Shown: in pieces, positions 36,376-45,012 of the stretch | Numbering within the stretch: the stretch's first letter is position 1 | How the letters are laid out: each line of letters starts with the position of its first letter | From: Neoroseomonas lacus | GTDB taxonomy: Bacteria > Pseudomonadota > Alphaproteobacteria > Acetobacterales > Acetobacteraceae | Reading direction: 5' to 3' | Assembly (NCBI RefSeq): GCF_014644535.1 | Contig: NZ_BMKW01000008.1 | Span: forward strand, 184,679-248,678 | Length of the DNA stretch: 64,000 nucleotides | Position numbers and translations under genes: made by a program | The notes under the pieces: generated by a model | Seen by the model: the letters and a program-made list of their open reading frames with translations, nothing else | Told to the model about the DNA's origin: nothing | Databases searched by the model: none

Positions 36376-37962
36376 TCAGCCCCGTGTCACCGCCTGCGGC
36401 AGGAACGCGCCGTTATAATAGGGCGTTACCGAGACCGGCTTGCGCGCCGCATACACATAGGCGGGGTGGTAGATCATGTGGATGATCGCCTCCTCGCCGA
36501 TCGCGATCTCCGATGCCTGCGCGAGCAGCCCGTTGCGCTTCGTCTCGTCCATCTCGCGCAACGCCTCGGCGACCAGCGCATCGGCGCGCGGGCTCGAATG
36601 CCGCGTGCGATTGGCGGTGCCGAGGCCCCGCTCGCGGTCATAGGTGTGGACCAGGGCGCGATAGGCATAGGAGACGTTGTCGGCGCCGTATTGCGCGGCG
36701 AAGACGCTGAAGGTCTGCCGCGCCGCGGCGGGGAAGAAGGCGGCGTTGGGCAGTGTCGCGACATCCGTCTTCACGCCGATGCGCGTCCAGTACTGTGCGA
36801 TCGCCTGCGCTACCTTCTCGTCATTCGGGTAGCGGTCGTTGGTCGCGTGCAGCGTGAGTTGGAAGCCATTCGGATACCCCGCCGCCGTCAGCAGGCCGCG
36901 CGCCCGCTCCACGTCAAAAGGCGTCACGCCAAGCGCGCTGGAGGTGCCCGGCGTGCCATCCGGCAGCAGGTTCGACGCGACCGTCGCCGCGCCCTCCATT
37001 ACCCGATCGACGATCGCAGCACGGTTGATGGCGAAGGACAGCGCCTGGCGCACCCGCACATCCTTCAGCGGATTGCGCGTCATCGGCTGGCCATTGGCGT
37101 CGCGGATCTGCGGCGAGACGTCGCGGTCCATGTCCATCGAGATGTACATCACGCGCATGCCGGCGATCTGCGTGACATTCAGCGCCGCATCGCGCCGCAG
37201 CCGCGCGATGTCGGGCACCGCGACCTCGTCCACCGCCTGCACGTCGCCGGCGAGCAGCGCCGCCATGCGGCTGGAATCGGAGGCGATGACCTTGAAATTC
37301 GCCGTCTCGAAGCTCGGCCGCGCGCCGAACCAATGCAGATTGCGCTGCATCGCGACGAATTCGCCGAAGCGGAAATCCGTCAGTGTGTACGGGCCGGAGA
37401 AGATCTTCACCGCCTGGCTGTTGAAATCCGCCGTGCGCAGATTGGGCCCCAGCGCCTTGGCGATAATCGCCACCTCCGTCATGTCCTCGGCCATGAAGGG
37501 ATAGGGGCTGGCGGTGTGCAGCAGGATGGTGTGCGCGTCCTTCACTTCGGTCCGCGTGATGGCGCGGACGAAGATGTGGTAGGCACCGGCCGACCCCTCG
37601 ATGGTCGGCACCCGGGCGATGGAATAGGCGACATCCTCGGCCGTGATCGGGCTGCCATCGGAGAATGTCGCGTCCCGGCGGATCGTGAATTCCCATGCCA
37701 AGCCGTCATTCACCGGCCGCCAGGATTGCGCGATGCCGGGCTCCGGCTTGCCGTCGGGCGTCATGCCCACCAGCCGCGCATGGATCGCGCGCAACAGGTT
37801 CTGCTCGCCCGAGAGCCGGAAATGCGGGTCCATCGAGGTCGGGCTAAGCTTCAGCCCGGCGCGCAGGTCGCCTGCCGCGTCAGCCTGTGCCGCGCCGGGC
37901 CGTGGCAGCGCCACCAAAGTCACGCCGGCCATTGACAGGCGCAGGAATTCCGAGCGCTTCAT
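36376..37962 (-). CDS. ABC transporter substrate-binding protein, family 5
   Basis: A 528-aa periplasmic solute-binding protein of the oligopeptide/nickel/opine class. A Sec-type signal (MKRSEFLRLSMAGVTLVALPRPGAAQA) is followed by LRAGLKLSPTSMDPHFRLSGEQNLLRAIHARLVG and the characteristic WEFTIRRDATFSDGSPITAEDVAYSI. The late motif DVRVRQALSFAINRAAIVDRV is also canonical. ATG 37962 has GGGGAGGA upstream; the frame extends to 37986 but without a better site. No permease or ATPase genes accompany it, so it must borrow a transporter or be the remains of a larger operon. It is paralogous to the protein at 42695-44254. Confidence 0.92.
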   Translation of the reverse strand: MKRSEFLRLSMAGVTLVALPRPGAAQADAAGDLRAGLKLSPTSMDPHFRLSGEQNLLRAIHARLVGMTPDGKPEPGIAQSWRPVNDGLAWEFTIRRDATFSDGSPITAEDVAYSIARVPTIEGSAGAYHIFVRAITRTEVKDAHTILLHTASPYPFMAEDMTEVAIIAKALGPNLRTADFNSQAVKIFSGPYTLTDFRFGEFVAMQRNLHWFGARPSFETANFKVIASDSSRMAALLAGDVQAVDEVAVPDIARLRRDAALNVTQIAGMRVMYISMDMDRDVSPQIRDANGQPMTRNPLKDVRVRQALSFAINRAAIVDRVMEGAATVASNLLPDGTPGTSSALGVTPFDVERARGLLTAAGYPNGFQLTLHATNDRYPNDEKVAQAIAQYWTRIGVKTDVATLPNAAFFPAAARQTFSVFAAQYGADNVSYAYRALVHTYDRERGLGTANRTRHSSPRADALVAEALREMDETKRNGLLAQASEIAIGEEAIIHMIYHPAYVYAARKPVSVTPYYNGAFLPQAVTRG

Positions 37963-38034
37963 GACGTTGTTCCTCCCCAGGATCATTGCCGATGATCCTT
38001 GGGGAAGCCGCCCTCGGGCGCAAGGGTTGCGGCG

Positions 38035-38976
38035 TCAGCCCCGCTCGCCGACGCCGTAATACAGCGCGACCGTATGCGTCGCCTCGGCGAACATCAGCCA
38101 GCGTTCGGCCAGCAGGCCAAGCGTGACGAGCCCCGCCGCCGCGACCGCCAGCATCGCCGCTAGCATGCCGCCCGACAGCAGGGCAAGGACCAGCAGCAGC
38201 GCCGGCAGCACGAAGCCCGCCAACGCCGCGATGCGCCGCAGCCGCTGCGCATGCACGCGGCCGATGCGGAACGCCATCTCGCGCAGCAGGTAGTTCGTCT
38301 CGGTATGCGGCGGGTCGAGCGTGCGGACCTTGCCGATGAAGCCGAGCCCGGTGGCACTCTCCATCGTCGAGCCCGGCTTGCCGGCATCGACGCTCGCCCA
38401 ATAGGCGCGCTTGAGCAGAAAGCCCGCCGCGCCGAGCACCGCGGCGAGCGCCGCCGGCAACGTCGCGGCGCCCCAGAACCCCGCCAGCATCGCCAGCAGC
38501 GCCGCGCCCGAGAAGGCGCCGAACAGCAGGTAGCCCGGCGCCACCAGCGGATGGTGCCACTGCCGGATGGTCGGCAGCGAGGCGTAGATCATCCCGGTGC
38601 ACCACACCGTCACCGCCGCGCCGGCGGCGGCGAGCAGCCCGGCCGGCACCGCCACCCATTCCGCCTGGGCGATCACGGCGAGGAAGAACAGCCCGGCCGG
38701 CGCGAAGGTCACCACCGCCGCGACGCCTTCGCGCGACAGCCAGGACGACCGCCACTGGCTGAGCGCCCGCCAGGCGCGTTCCGGCCGCCCGAGATGCGCC
38801 GTGGAGGACAACAGCCCGAGCATGACCAACACCAGCGCAAGCCCGACCGCGAGCGCCCCGAACCCCGCCGTACGCGGCAAATGGCCGAGCGCGCGCAGCA
38901 ACCCCATCCAGAACAGCAGCCCGTAGCCCGCACCCGAGGCCACGGTGAAGAAGATGATGGAGGGAGCCGGATTCAT
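38035..38976 (-). CDS. DmsC-like membrane anchor subunit
   Basis: A 313-aa integral membrane protein with about eight hydrophobic helices. The opening MNPAPSIIFFTVASGAGYGLLFWMGL and the segments LGLLSSTAHLGRPERAWRALSQWRSSWLSREG and MIYASLPTIRQWHHPLVAPGYLLFGAFSGA are typical of DmsC/DmsO anchors. It would exchange electrons between the quinone pool and the ferredoxin-like subunit encoded just upstream (4-bp overlap). A C-terminal ERWLMFAEATHTVALYYGVGERG also agrees with the family. Confidence 0.9.
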   Translation of the reverse strand: MNPAPSIIFFTVASGAGYGLLFWMGLLRALGHLPRTAGFGALAVGLALVLVMLGLLSSTAHLGRPERAWRALSQWRSSWLSREGVAAVVTFAPAGLFFLAVIAQAEWVAVPAGLLAAAGAAVTVWCTGMIYASLPTIRQWHHPLVAPGYLLFGAFSGAALLAMLAGFWGAATLPAALAAVLGAAGFLLKRAYWASVDAGKPGSTMESATGLGFIGKVRTLDPPHTETNYLLREMAFRIGRVHAQRLRRIAALAGFVLPALLLVLALLSGGMLAAMLAVAAAGLVTLGLLAERWLMFAEATHTVALYYGVGERG

Positions 38977-39716
38977 CGGGACAGCACCTTGTCGACCCAG
39001 CGCAGCAGCGGGTTGGTGATCTGCGAGGGCAGGGGGCCGGCATCGCGTGGCGGCCCGGCATCGGCCTTCGGCGCGAGGCGCGGCGGCAGGTAGCGATTGA
39101 CCGGCTTGTAGTCGAGCTCCGGCATCAGCCCATAGCCACCACGATCGGCCACCAGCTTCGAGACATCGCTGTTGGGGTCACCAAGATCGCCGAAATGCCG
39201 CGCCTGCGCCGGGCAGGTCGAGACGCAGGCCGGCACGCGCCGTTCCTCGGGGATGGTCTCATTGTAGATGCGGTCGACGCAGAGCGTGCACTTCTTCATC
39301 ACGCCGGCATCATCGTCGAATTCGCGCGCACCATAGGGGCAGGCCCAGGCGCACAACTGGCAGCCGATGCAGATATCGGTGTTCACCAGCACGATGCCGT
39401 CCTCGGCGCGCTTGTAGGACGCGCCGGTCGGGCAGACGGTGACGCAGGCCGGCGTCTCGCAATGCATGCAGGACCGCGGGAAATGGACGGTGCGGCCTTC
39501 CTCGCCCTCGCCGGCCTCATAGGAATGCACGCGGTTGAACCACACGCCTTCCTGCCCGGCCGAATACGGGTTGTGGTCCGGCAGCGGCGCCATGTGGCCG
39601 CTGGTGTTCCATTCCTTGCAGTTGGTCGCACAGGCCTGGCAGCCGACGCAGGTGTCGAGATCGATAACGAGGCCGAGCTTCTTCGCCCCCGGCAGGGCTT
39701 CGGGCAGCGAGGTCAT
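38973..39716 (-). CDS. four-cluster [4Fe-4S] ferredoxin subunit (DmsB/PsrB-like)
   Basis: A 247-aa electron-transfer subunit. Four cysteine groups are visible: CVGCQACATNC starting at residue 23, CMHCETPACVTVC, CIGCQLCAWAC and CTLCVDR with PACVSTC. This is the set for four [4Fe-4S] clusters in complex iron-sulfur molybdoenzymes. The C-terminal 45 residues (LMPELDYKPVNRYLPPRL...) fit the family extension. It overlaps the genes on both sides by 4 bp, which fixes the three-subunit operon order catalytic, electron transfer, anchor. Confidence 0.94.
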   Translation of the reverse strand: MTSLPEALPGAKKLGLVIDLDTCVGCQACATNCKEWNTSGHMAPLPDHNPYSAGQEGVWFNRVHSYEAGEGEEGRTVHFPRSCMHCETPACVTVCPTGASYKRAEDGIVLVNTDICIGCQLCAWACPYGAREFDDDAGVMKKCTLCVDRIYNETIPEERRVPACVSTCPAQARHFGDLGDPNSDVSKLVADRGGYGLMPELDYKPVNRYLPPRLAPKADAGPPRDAGPLPSQITNPLLRWVDKVLSR

Positions 39717-42568
39717 GATGTCTTCCCCCCCGCGTCATAGCGCAGGATGTCGATGGCTTCCGGCATATGCGGCGGCGGCTCCAGCATGGTCGGATAGGGA
39801 TCGGTCACGCCTTCCTCGCCCGGCGCGACCTTCGTCACCTTCACGCGCAGGTCGTACCAGGCGGCCTGGCCGGTCACCGGGTCGGCATTGGCCAGCCGCG
39901 GCCCGGTTTGCGCCGGCAACCATTCGCTGATGACGTGGTTGAGCAGGAAGCCGCGCTGCGATTCCGCCGCATCCGGCGAGAGCATCCACGCCCCTGCGCG
40001 CTTGCCGATGGCATTCCACGTCCAGACGGTGTCGCGATTGACGCCTTCCATCAGCGACAATTGCGCCTTCACCCGCCCGCTGCGGCTTTCCACCCACACC
40101 CAGTCATCCTGCGCCAGCCCTTCGGCCGTGCCGCGCTCGCGCGACATGTACAGCTTGTTGGAGCCATGGATCTGCCGCAGCCATGCATTCATCGACCCCC
40201 AGGAATGATACATCGCCATCGGCCGCTGTGTGACGGCCGAGAACGGGTAGGGGTCGGTATCGTGCTGCTGCTGTTCGAGCGGCGCGTACCAGAAAGGCAG
40301 CGGGTCGCAATACGTCCGCACGCGCTCGCGCAGATTCTCCGGCGGCTGCTTGGCGCCATGCCCCTCGGCGGCGAGGCGGAACTTCTGCAACGGCTCCGAC
40401 CAGATCTGCATGACGATCTGGTTGGCGTTGCCCATCATGCCCATCGCCTTCGCATTATCCAGATAGGTGCGATTGGCGTGCTTGAAGTAGGATTCTTCCG
40501 GCGCAAGGTGGTGCCGCCAGAAGCAGCCATTGTCGATGTAGCGCTGCAACTGGTCCTGGTTCGGCTCGCCGACACCCTTCTTCGAGCCATCCTCACCACG
40601 CCAACCCGCGAGCGGCCCGACACCCGGCGTGCGCTGATGATTGACGATGTAGTCCGGGTAATCCTTGAAGCGCGGCGACCCATCCTCCTTCACGAAGGCC
40701 GGCAGGCCGAGCCGCGCGCCGAGCTCGATCAGCACCTCCTGGAAGGGCCGCACATTGCGGTCCGGCTTGACCACCGGCTGGCGGATCGCATCGCCCGGCC
40801 CATGCGAGGACCCGATCGGACGGTCGAGGATGCTGATCGCGTCCCAGCGTTCCAGATACGTCGTGTCCGGCAGGATCAGGTCGGCGTAGGGCACCGTCTC
40901 GGAGAAATAGGCGTCCGAATAGATGACGTGCGGAATGACGTAGTCGCCATTCTCTTCCTGCGCCGTCAGGCAGCGGATCGTCTCCAGCGGGTTCATCGCG
41001 CTGTTCCATGCCATGTTAGCCATGAACATGAACAGCGTGTCGATCTTGTACGGATCACCCGCCGCCGCATGGCCGATGACGGAATGCATCATCCCATGCA
41101 GGCCGAGCGGCGCCTCCCACGAAAACGAATGGTCGATCCGCAGCGGCGTGCCGTCATCCTCGACCAGCAGATCATCCGGCCCATGGGTGAAGGCAAGGAT
41201 ATTGCCCGCGAGCGGAGTATTCGGCTTCGCCCCCTTGCCGGCCGGCCCAGGCCCCGGTGGGATCGGCCGAGGGAAGGGCGATTTGTACCGCCACGAACCC
41301 GGCGTATCGACGGCGCCCAACACCATCTGCAGGATGTGCAGCGCCCGGCAGGTGTGCATGCCGTTGGAATGCGCGGAGATGCCACGCATCGCATGGAAGG
41401 CGACGGGCCGCCCCACCATTTTGTCGTGCTTTCGTCCCCACACATCCGTCCAGGGAATGTCCAGCGTCAGCGTCTGGTTGAAGGCCACATCGGCGATCTC
41501 GGCGGCGAGGCGCCGGATGCGCTCGGCCGGAAAGCCGCAGCGTTCGGCAACCGCCTCCGGTGCGTATTCGTCGCCGAGGTAGCGTTCGGCCATCAGGTTG
41601 AACACCGGCTTCGCGGCGCGCCCGTCGGGCAGTGTGAAATCCCCCACCAGCACCGCGCTCAGCGTCACGTCATCGGCCGGGATCGCACCACGCGCGCGGT
41701 CCCAGGCCAGCGGCTTGCCATCGGCATCGCGGGCGAACAGCCCGTCATCCGCCCCACCCGGATTGCGCACCACCAGCCACGGCGCATTGGTGTAGCGGGC
41801 GAGGAATTCCCCATCGACCTGGTCGGTGCGGATCAGCTCATGGATCAGCGCCATGATGAACAGCCCATCCGTCCCCGGACGGATGCCGACCCATTCATCG
41901 GCGATCGCCGAATACCCGGTGCGCACCGGATTGACCGAGACGATCTTCGACCCGCGCCCCTTCATGGAGGCGAGCCCGGTCTTGATCGGATTGGAATCAT
42001 GGTCCTCGGCAACGCCGAAGATCATCAGGTATTTCGCGTTCTCCCAATCCGGCTCGCCGAACTCCCAGAACGACCCGCCGATGGTGTACAGCCCGCCGGC
42101 CGCCATGTTCACCGAACAGAACCCGCCATGCGCCGCGAAATTCGGCGTGCCGAACTGCGCCGCCCAGAAGCCGGTCAGCGACTGCGACTGATCGCGCCCT
42201 GTGAAGAACGCCAGCTTCTTCGGGTCCGTCTCCCGCACATGCTTCAGCCAGCCGGTGGCGGTCTCGATCGCCTCATCCCAGCTGATCTCGGCATATTCGC
42301 CCGACCCGCGCGGCCCGACACGCTTCAGCGGCGCCTGCAACCGCGCGGGCGAATACTGCGTCATGATCCCGGCGCTGCCCTTGCCGCAGAGCACGCCCTT
42401 GTTCACCGGATGGTTCGGATTGCCCTCGATGTAGCGAACGCGGCCGTCCTTCAGATGGACGCGGATGCCGCAGCGACAGGCGCACATGTAGCAGGTGGTC
42501 GTCTTGACCTCGTCGCCGATCGGCGCCGAGTAGATGATCTTGTCTGTCGCGCCACCATCCGCCGGCAT
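39713..42568 (-). CDS. molybdopterin oxidoreductase catalytic subunit
   Basis: A 951-aa Mo/W-bisPGD enzyme of the DMSO-reductase superfamily. The N-terminal [4Fe-4S] site is CYMCACRC plus VLCGKG (Cys 26, 29, 33 and 61). Cys151 in HGGFCSVN stands where the metal-ligating Cys/Ser/Sec is found, suggesting a Cys ligand as in polysulfide/thiosulfate reductase and Nap-type enzymes. DLILPDTTYLERWDAI and the C-terminal dinucleotide-binding domain are present. ATG 42568 is preferred (AGGGGAAG upstream); a longer start at 42604 is possible. Neither form has a twin-arginine signal, so the enzyme may face the cytoplasm. The substrate is unknown. Confidence 0.92.
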   Translation of the reverse strand: MPADGGATDKIIYSAPIGDEVKTTTCYMCACRCGIRVHLKDGRVRYIEGNPNHPVNKGVLCGKGSAGIMTQYSPARLQAPLKRVGPRGSGEYAEISWDEAIETATGWLKHVRETDPKKLAFFTGRDQSQSLTGFWAAQFGTPNFAAHGGFCSVNMAAGGLYTIGGSFWEFGEPDWENAKYLMIFGVAEDHDSNPIKTGLASMKGRGSKIVSVNPVRTGYSAIADEWVGIRPGTDGLFIMALIHELIRTDQVDGEFLARYTNAPWLVVRNPGGADDGLFARDADGKPLAWDRARGAIPADDVTLSAVLVGDFTLPDGRAAKPVFNLMAERYLGDEYAPEAVAERCGFPAERIRRLAAEIADVAFNQTLTLDIPWTDVWGRKHDKMVGRPVAFHAMRGISAHSNGMHTCRALHILQMVLGAVDTPGSWRYKSPFPRPIPPGPGPAGKGAKPNTPLAGNILAFTHGPDDLLVEDDGTPLRIDHSFSWEAPLGLHGMMHSVIGHAAAGDPYKIDTLFMFMANMAWNSAMNPLETIRCLTAQEENGDYVIPHVIYSDAYFSETVPYADLILPDTTYLERWDAISILDRPIGSSHGPGDAIRQPVVKPDRNVRPFQEVLIELGARLGLPAFVKEDGSPRFKDYPDYIVNHQRTPGVGPLAGWRGEDGSKKGVGEPNQDQLQRYIDNGCFWRHHLAPEESYFKHANRTYLDNAKAMGMMGNANQIVMQIWSEPLQKFRLAAEGHGAKQPPENLRERVRTYCDPLPFWYAPLEQQQHDTDPYPFSAVTQRPMAMYHSWGSMNAWLRQIHGSNKLYMSRERGTAEGLAQDDWVWVESRSGRVKAQLSLMEGVNRDTVWTWNAIGKRAGAWMLSPDAAESQRGFLLNHVISEWLPAQTGPRLANADPVTGQAAWYDLRVKVTKVAPGEEGVTDPYPTMLEPPPHMPEAIDILRYDAGGKTS

Positions 42569-42694
42569 GGTCTTCCCCTGAACGTCGTCCCCGAAGTAGC
42601 GCATGGCGTGCCAGCTGCGCAAAGGGGGGAGCGCGAAGGCGCTCCCGTGATGCGAACGTCTCGCAACTACCCCTTCAGCGCCGCGCTGGCACCC

Positions 42695-44254
42695 TCACGG
42701 CGCGCGCCCGGCGGAGAAGGCCAGCGTCATCTCATCTGTCCGCGCCTGATAGGTGATGCCCTGGCGCATCGCCCAGGTATTCACCTGGAAATACAGTGGG
42801 AGCAGCGCGGTCTCGTCGCGCAGCGCCCGCCGCGTCGCCTCCTGCGTCAGCCGTTCGCGCGTGGCGTCATCCATGGTGGTGCTGGCGCGCTGGATCATGG
42901 CGTCGATCTCGGGGTTGCCGAACCGCCCGCGATTCGCCGTGCCCATCCCCAGCGTGGTGTCCCAGCTATGGATCTGCGTCACCAGCATCCCGAGCACCTC
43001 GGGGTTGGGCGAGAAGCCCGCCAGGTTCACCGAATACCGCAGCTGCGCCGCCTCGCTCAGCCACACGCCGCGCGGCTTGACCTCGACGCTCGCCTGCAGC
43101 CCGGCGCGCGTCCACATCTGCGCGATCGCCTGCACCACCTGCTCGTCATTCACGTAGCGGTCATTCGGTCCGTTCACCTGCACGGCGAAGCCATGCGGGT
43201 ACCCCGCCTCGGCCAGCAGGCGCCGCGCCTCGGCCAGGTCGAAGGCGGGCGGCGTCAGGTCGGGCGAGGTGCCGAAATACCCCGCCGGCCCCAAATCCCC
43301 CGCCGCCACCGCCTGGCCCTGCATGGTGCGGCTGACCAGCGCATCGCGATTGATGGCGATGGACAGCGCCCGCCGCACCCGAGCATCGCGCAGCGGGTTG
43401 CGCAGTGGCGAGCCCTCCGGTGCGCGCACATGCGGGCTCTCCTCCCGCCCGGAATCGAGCGTCAGGAAAATGAGCCGGTTCGACGGGCTCTGCGCCGTGG
43501 CGAAGCGCGGATTGGTCCTGAACCGCTCGAACTGCTCGGGCGGGATGATCTCGATCAGGTCCACATCGCCCGATTGCAATGCCGCGACGCGCGCCCCGGC
43601 ATTTCCGATCGGCCGGAACTCCACCGTGGGAAAGGCGGGCTGCGTGCCGGTGAAGGCCTCGTTGCGCGCATAGCGCACCGGCTGCCCCGGCTGCCACGAG
43701 ACCAGCCGATATGGCCCGCTGCCGATCATCGCCGAACCGTCATTGAAGGCCGCGGTGGTCAGCCCCTCGCGCTTCGGCACGATCATCACCAGCGCGAGCT
43801 GGTTCAGCAGCAGCGGCACCGGCCCATTGGTGCGCAGCCTGATGGTGTGCGGCCCGACCAGCTCAACCGCCTGCACCGGCCGCGTCGCATAGCGGAACGA
43901 CGATGGCGAATTCGGCACATCCCCCGCGCGGGCAATGGTGAAGGCGATGTCGTCCACCGTCACCGGGCGCCCGTCCGAGAACCGCGCATTCGGGTCGAGT
44001 TCCAACTCCCAGGTGGTGTCATCCACCACCCGCCAGGACCGCGCGATGGCCGGGCGCAACACCTGGCGATCATCCTGTTCCGCCAGCGGCTGGAACACAT
44101 GCCGCGCGAAGGCGACATTGGTGATCAGGCTGGCGTAATGCGGGTCGAGGCTGGTCGGCCCGGTCTCGACGCCGATGCGCAGTGACGCGCGCTCCTGCGC
44201 CTGGGCGGCGAGGGGGGCGAGGGCCGCCACGGCGGCGAGCAGCAGGCGTTTCAT
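42695..44254 (-). CDS. ABC transporter substrate-binding protein, family 5 (second copy)
   Basis: A 519-aa periplasmic binding protein. Signal peptide MKRLLLAAVAALAPLAAQAQ, then LRIGVETGPTSLDPHYASLITNVAFARHVFQPL and WELELDPNARFSDGRPVTVDDIAFTIARA. The motif DARVRRALSIAINRDALVSRTM and the DRYVNDEQVVQAIAQMWTRAGLQASVEV region parallel the protein at 36376-37962, with which it is clearly paralogous. AAGGA precedes ATG 44254, which overlaps the phosphoribosyltransferase stop. No cognate permease is present in the window. Confidence 0.92.
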   Translation of the reverse strand: MKRLLLAAVAALAPLAAQAQERASLRIGVETGPTSLDPHYASLITNVAFARHVFQPLAEQDDRQVLRPAIARSWRVVDDTTWELELDPNARFSDGRPVTVDDIAFTIARAGDVPNSPSSFRYATRPVQAVELVGPHTIRLRTNGPVPLLLNQLALVMIVPKREGLTTAAFNDGSAMIGSGPYRLVSWQPGQPVRYARNEAFTGTQPAFPTVEFRPIGNAGARVAALQSGDVDLIEIIPPEQFERFRTNPRFATAQSPSNRLIFLTLDSGREESPHVRAPEGSPLRNPLRDARVRRALSIAINRDALVSRTMQGQAVAAGDLGPAGYFGTSPDLTPPAFDLAEARRLLAEAGYPHGFAVQVNGPNDRYVNDEQVVQAIAQMWTRAGLQASVEVKPRGVWLSEAAQLRYSVNLAGFSPNPEVLGMLVTQIHSWDTTLGMGTANRGRFGNPEIDAMIQRASTTMDDATRERLTQEATRRALRDETALLPLYFQVNTWAMRQGITYQARTDEMTLAFSAGRAP

Positions 44255-44943
44255 GCGGCGTCCTTCCCGGACATCAGGGGGCAGAGATCGTACGGCGCAC
44301 TCCCGGCACGCGGCATCCAGCCGCCGGAAACACGCGCGAAGATCGGCGTCGCGAAAGCCGCGCGCACCGGAATATCGGCCGGCCAGGTGGCGCGCCAGCG
44401 ACCGCCCTGCGCCATCCCTACCAGCAGCCCGACCGGCCGCGCGCCGACCCCATCGAGCAACGCCACCCCCGCCAGCGCCGAGGACCCGGTCGAGATCACA
44501 TCGTCCACCAGCAGCGCCCGCTTGCCCGCCAGCCGCGGCAACAGGCGCGGGTCGAGCCACAGCCGCCGTTCCGCCGGTGCGGTGGAGGATGAGGCAGGCA
44601 CCGACAGCGCTTCCTCGTACCACCGCTTGCGCGACCAGCCCGGCGCCACCCAATTGGCATGCCCGAGCCCCTGCGCCACCGCCGGCGCGAAAACCTGCCC
44701 GAGCGTCGGCAGCCCCACCACGATCTCGGCTCCGAGACCGCGCGCCGCCTCCGCCATCCAGCCGCCGATCCGCTGGGCAACGACGATCGCCGCCTGGTTG
44801 GCGATGAAGCCGGCGACGCCGATCTCGCCATAATCGCGCAGCGGCAGCACGAGCCGCGACCCATCGGGCATCGGCGCGGGGTAGCGGTCGGTGAAGGGGC
44901 CGTCCTCGCCGGTCGGGGCGGTGAAAGCCTGCCAGAACTCCAT
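44251..44943 (-). CDS. phosphoribosyltransferase family protein
   Basis: A 230-aa protein with the type I PRTase PRPP-binding motif LLVDDVISTGSSALAG near residues 145-160 and an upstream active-site-loop-like segment (GLGAEIVVGLPTLGQVFAPAVAQGLGH). The Trp-rich insert (NWVAPGWSRKRWYEE) is unusual. ATG 44943 begins MEFWQAFTAP; a TTG at 45000 would extend it but lacks support. It is coupled by ATGA to the following solute-binding protein gene, hinting at purine- or nucleobase-related salvage together with the nucleoside hydrolase nearby; the substrate base is not identifiable. Confidence 0.82.
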   Translation of the reverse strand: MEFWQAFTAPTGEDGPFTDRYPAPMPDGSRLVLPLRDYGEIGVAGFIANQAAIVVAQRIGGWMAEAARGLGAEIVVGLPTLGQVFAPAVAQGLGHANWVAPGWSRKRWYEEALSVPASSSTAPAERRLWLDPRLLPRLAGKRALLVDDVISTGSSALAGVALLDGVGARPVGLLVGMAQGGRWRATWPADIPVRAAFATPIFARVSGGWMPRAGSAPYDLCPLMSGKDAA

Positions 44944-45012
44944 GATCTCGGCCCGTGGTGGAATGGCGCCCAGCGTGGCATCTTCGCCGCAGCGCAGCAA
45001 CGGAGAGCGACC

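Noticed and set aside
42569-42622. Twin-arginine signal on the molybdoenzyme
   Set aside because: Even the longest in-frame N-terminus (MRSWHAMRYFGDDVQGKT) has no RR motif and no hydrophobic helix.
39767-44185. A 1472-codon plus-strand open frame antisense to the molybdoenzyme and binding-protein genes
   Set aside because: Its translation is His/Arg/Pro/Gly-rich without motifs, while the minus strand encodes clear enzymes with intact active sites and ribosome-binding sites. Long antisense frames are expected in this base composition.
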